A stretch of DNA of 5,951 bases, from positions 1 through 5,951 of the forward strand of contig JAFPPJ010000054.1 in assembly GCA_017410745.1 (NCBI GenBank), in the 5' to 3' direction. This DNA is from Oscillospiraceae bacterium. GTDB taxonomy: Bacteria; Bacillota; Clostridia; Oscillospirales; Ruminococcaceae. This document shows, in pieces, positions 5,881 through 5,951 of the stretch. Positions within the stretch are counted from its first letter, which is position 1, and each line of letters opens with the position of its first letter. The notes under the pieces were generated by a model. It ran no database searches, was not told the origin of the DNA, and saw only the letters and a program-made list of their open reading frames with translations. The translations under genes and the position numbers were made by a program.

Positions 5881-5907
5881 AAAGCCCCGGTATTTCCGGG
5901 GCTTTTT
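5881..5907 (+). terminator. Intrinsic (rho-independent) terminator after ackA
   Basis: A perfect 10-bp stem, aaagccccgg (5881-5890) with ccggggcttt (5896-5905), has a 5-base loop and runs into a T-tract (5903-5907). It lies 34 bases after the ackA stop. The A-rich stretch before the stem could also let it work for transcription from the opposite strand. It ends ackA and, if there is read-through from the che genes, the whole cluster. Confidence 0.96.
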
Positions 5908-5925
5908 ATAGGGCTATGGAAGTTT

Positions 5926-5951
5926 GGAGTCAGGAGTGTGGAGTTTCACAC
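5926..5951. repeat. Short degenerate 7-bp repeat at the right edge
   Basis: GGAGT occurs three times at 7-bp steps (5926, 5933, 5940) within ggagtcaggagtgtggagtt. The last copy lies in the loop and stem of a small inverted repeat, gtgtg-gagttt-cacac (5936-5951), which ends at the window edge. It looks like the start of an intergenic simple repeat whose extent cannot be seen. No gene starts here. Confidence 0.5.

Overview
The window reads as a piece of a Firmicutes chromosome, most likely class Clostridia and possibly an Oscillospiraceae/Ruminococcus-type organism. The basis is moderate GC content, frequent ATA (Ile) and AGG/AGA (Arg) codons, strong GGAGG-type ribosome binding sites, and the family types of the proteins. 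The class-level placement is inference; nothing here fixes a genus.

Layout, left to right, all genes on the + strand. Positions 1-266 are non-coding: about two and three-quarter copies of a 65-bp tandem repeat running off the left edge, then a block of small inverted repeats ending in a T-tract. Positions 267-353 hold a good housekeeping-type promoter (TTGAAA, 17-bp spacer, TATAAT with an upstream TG) and a short leader with a strong ribosome binding site. Then come cheA (354-2633), cheW (2647-3099), a 208-bp intergenic stretch with strong hairpins and a short direct repeat, cheR (3308-4120), a second cheW (4132-4587), ackA (4653-5846), and a textbook intrinsic terminator (5881-5907). The last 40 bases contain a short degenerate repeat cut by the window edge.

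The four che genes encode the core of a chemosensory array: the histidine kinase CheA, two different CheW adaptors that couple it to receptors, and CheR, the receptor methyltransferase. No cheY, cheB, cheC, cheD or receptor gene is present, so the response regulator and the adaptation partner of CheR must lie elsewhere. AckA, acetate kinase, follows only 65 bp after the second cheW with no terminator between, so it may be partly co-transcribed with the che genes. It interconverts acetate and acetyl phosphate, a small-molecule phosphodonor for many response regulators, which makes the adjacency suggestive but not proof of a link.

Most noteworthy: CheA carries two tandem P2-like domains; the che operon appears to start from a sigma-A type promoter rather than a motility-sigma promoter; AckA has two substitutions in the otherwise standard GHRVVHGG motif; and the intergenic regions carry several structured repeats that look like dispersed elements. 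I did not find a clearly new biological system. The genes are recognisable and the novelty is in architecture and intergenic structure.
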